A DNA stretch of 13,771 nt, from NCBI GenBank assembly GCA_043742785.1, contig JAYTXU010000073.1, positions 1 through 13,771 of the forward strand. Direction: 5' to 3'. Positions 13,188 through 13,771 of the stretch are shown here, piece after piece. The stretch comes from JACQCF01 sp043742785. GTDB taxonomy: Bacteria > Omnitrophota > Gorgyraeia > Zapsychrales > Fredricksoniimonadaceae. The notes beneath the pieces were generated by a model. That model was given only the letters and a program-made list of their open reading frames with translations, had not been told where the DNA came from and made no database searches. Positions within the stretch are counted from its first letter, which is position 1. Each line of letters starts with the position of its first letter. A program made the translations under genes and the position numbers.

Positions 13188-13771
13188 GGTCTTTTAGGAA
13201 ATTTGGAAAAATCTGGTTTACGCTTTTGTTGAAAAGCGTTGCGACCTTCTTGTCCTTCTTCGGTCATATAAAATAACATGGTGGCATTACCTGCTAACTC
13301 CTGAAGCCCTGCCTGACCATCGCAGTCGGCATTAAGAGCGGATTTTAGGCATCGAATAGCCATTGGTGAATGTTGTAAAATTTCCTTACACCATTGGACT
13401 GTCTCAACTTCTAATTTTGCATAAGGAACAACAGTATTGGCTAATCCCATTTCTAAGGCTTGTTTGGCATTATATTGACGGCATAAGAACCAAATTTCTC
13501 GTGCCTTCTTTTGTCCCACAATACGAGCCATATAACTGGAACCATAGCCACCATCAAAGGAACCAACCTTAGGTCCTGTTTGTCCAAAGATGGCATTGTC
13601 TGCCGCAATAGTTAGATCGCAAACCATTTGTAAGATTTGTCCACCGCCAACCGCATATCCTGCCACCATGGCAATGACTGGCTTAGGACAGGTTCGGATT
13701 TGACGCTGCAAATCCAAAACATTTAAACGATTATGCCCGCTTTGCTTATCTTTATAGCCGGCATCTCCTCT
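13184..13771 (-). CDS. menB: 1,4-Dihydroxy-2-naphthoyl-CoA synthase MenB (N-terminus outside window)
   Basis: MenB closes the naphthoyl ring of OSB-CoA to give DHNA-CoA. The visible 195 residues read in frame to the window edge; about 90 N-terminal residues, judged from the 285-residue E. coli protein, are missing. An apparent start (TTG) near 13717 is internal: RGDAGYKDK upstream of it is MenB sequence. The crotonase pattern includes CPKPVIAMVAGYAVGGG, then GQTGPKVGSFDGGYG and GQKKAREIWFLCRQY. The QTG motif carries Gly where some MenB types have Asp, marking the bicarbonate-dependent type I enzyme. The Tyr 27 residues from the end in MLFYMTEEGQ matches E. coli Tyr258. The remaining sequence is very close to E. 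coli MenB. It is the first visible gene of the men operon and overlaps menA by 4 bp. Confidence 0.98.
   Translation of the reverse strand, partial: RGDAGYKDKQSGHNRLNVLDLQRQIRTCPKPVIAMVAGYAVGGGQILQMVCDLTIAADNAIFGQTGPKVGSFDGGYGSSYMARIVGQKKAREIWFLCRQYNAKQALEMGLANTVVPYAKLEVETVQWCKEILQHSPMAIRCLKSALNADCDGQAGLQELAGNATMLFYMTEEGQEGRNAFQQKRKPDFSKFPKRP

Noticed and set aside
13184..13717. menB starting at TTG 13717 as a complete gene
   Set aside because: The same frame continues to the window edge with MenB-like sequence (RGDAGYKD), so the gene is cut by the window, not short.
1..13771. Mobile elements, CRISPR arrays, tRNA or rRNA genes
   Set aside because: No transposase or integrase sequence, regular spacer-repeat pattern or recognisable RNA gene was seen on either strand.

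Overview
This window looks like ordinary chromosome from a member of the Chlamydiota outside the Chlamydiaceae (an amoeba-symbiont type). Three things support that. The ribonucleotide reductase closely resembles my recollection of the Chlamydia trachomatis proteins: a long NrdA with tandem ATP-cones, and an NrdB with Phe in place of the radical Tyr. A SpoIID-type septal enzyme is present. The DNA is AT-rich, and genes are tightly packed and mostly on the minus strand. The assignment is inference from remembered families; no database was searched. Several genes (queA, tpx, sodA, an aquaporin, the classical men genes) fit a larger environmental chlamydia better than a reduced animal pathogen.

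Layout from left to right. (1) 1-2679, minus strand: spoIID-queA-tgt, nearly abutting (gaps of 4 and 3 nt). They encode a septal peptidoglycan enzyme and two queuosine enzymes; tgt runs off the left edge. (2) 2744-3149: a free-standing small secreted-protein gene with its own promoter, a strong Shine-Dalgarno and a terminator. (3) 3193-7528: nrdA-nrdB, a class Ic ribonucleotide reductase. It sits behind a promoter whose -10 lies inside one of two NrdR-like boxes set exactly 31 bp apart. (4) 7618-9511: aquaporin-tpx-sodA, an apparent oxidative-stress operon. The aquaporin pore residues resemble plant TIP channels. (5) 9520-9936, plus strand: a hotdog thioesterase, the only plus-strand gene. It probably hydrolyses DHNA-CoA, and it overlaps the end of menE tail to tail by 50 bp. 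(6) 9887-13771, minus strand: menB(partial)-menA-menC-menE, translationally coupled, for classical menaquinone synthesis.

How the parts fit. The men genes plus the convergent thioesterase cover the steps from o-succinylbenzoate formation through OSB-CoA, DHNA-CoA and DHNA to demethylmenaquinone. The aquaporin, Tpx and Mn-type SOD could together handle superoxide and peroxide. The class Ic reductase is a family known to use a Mn/Fe cofactor, so it and the Mn-type SOD may share a need for manganese.

There is no mobile element, CRISPR array, RNA gene or stretch over 300 bp without a gene. I see no clearly unprecedented system. The most interesting points are the NrdR-box/promoter architecture, the TIP-like aquaporin in a peroxide-defence operon, the thioesterase convergent with menE, and two possible leaderless or very short-leader transcripts.
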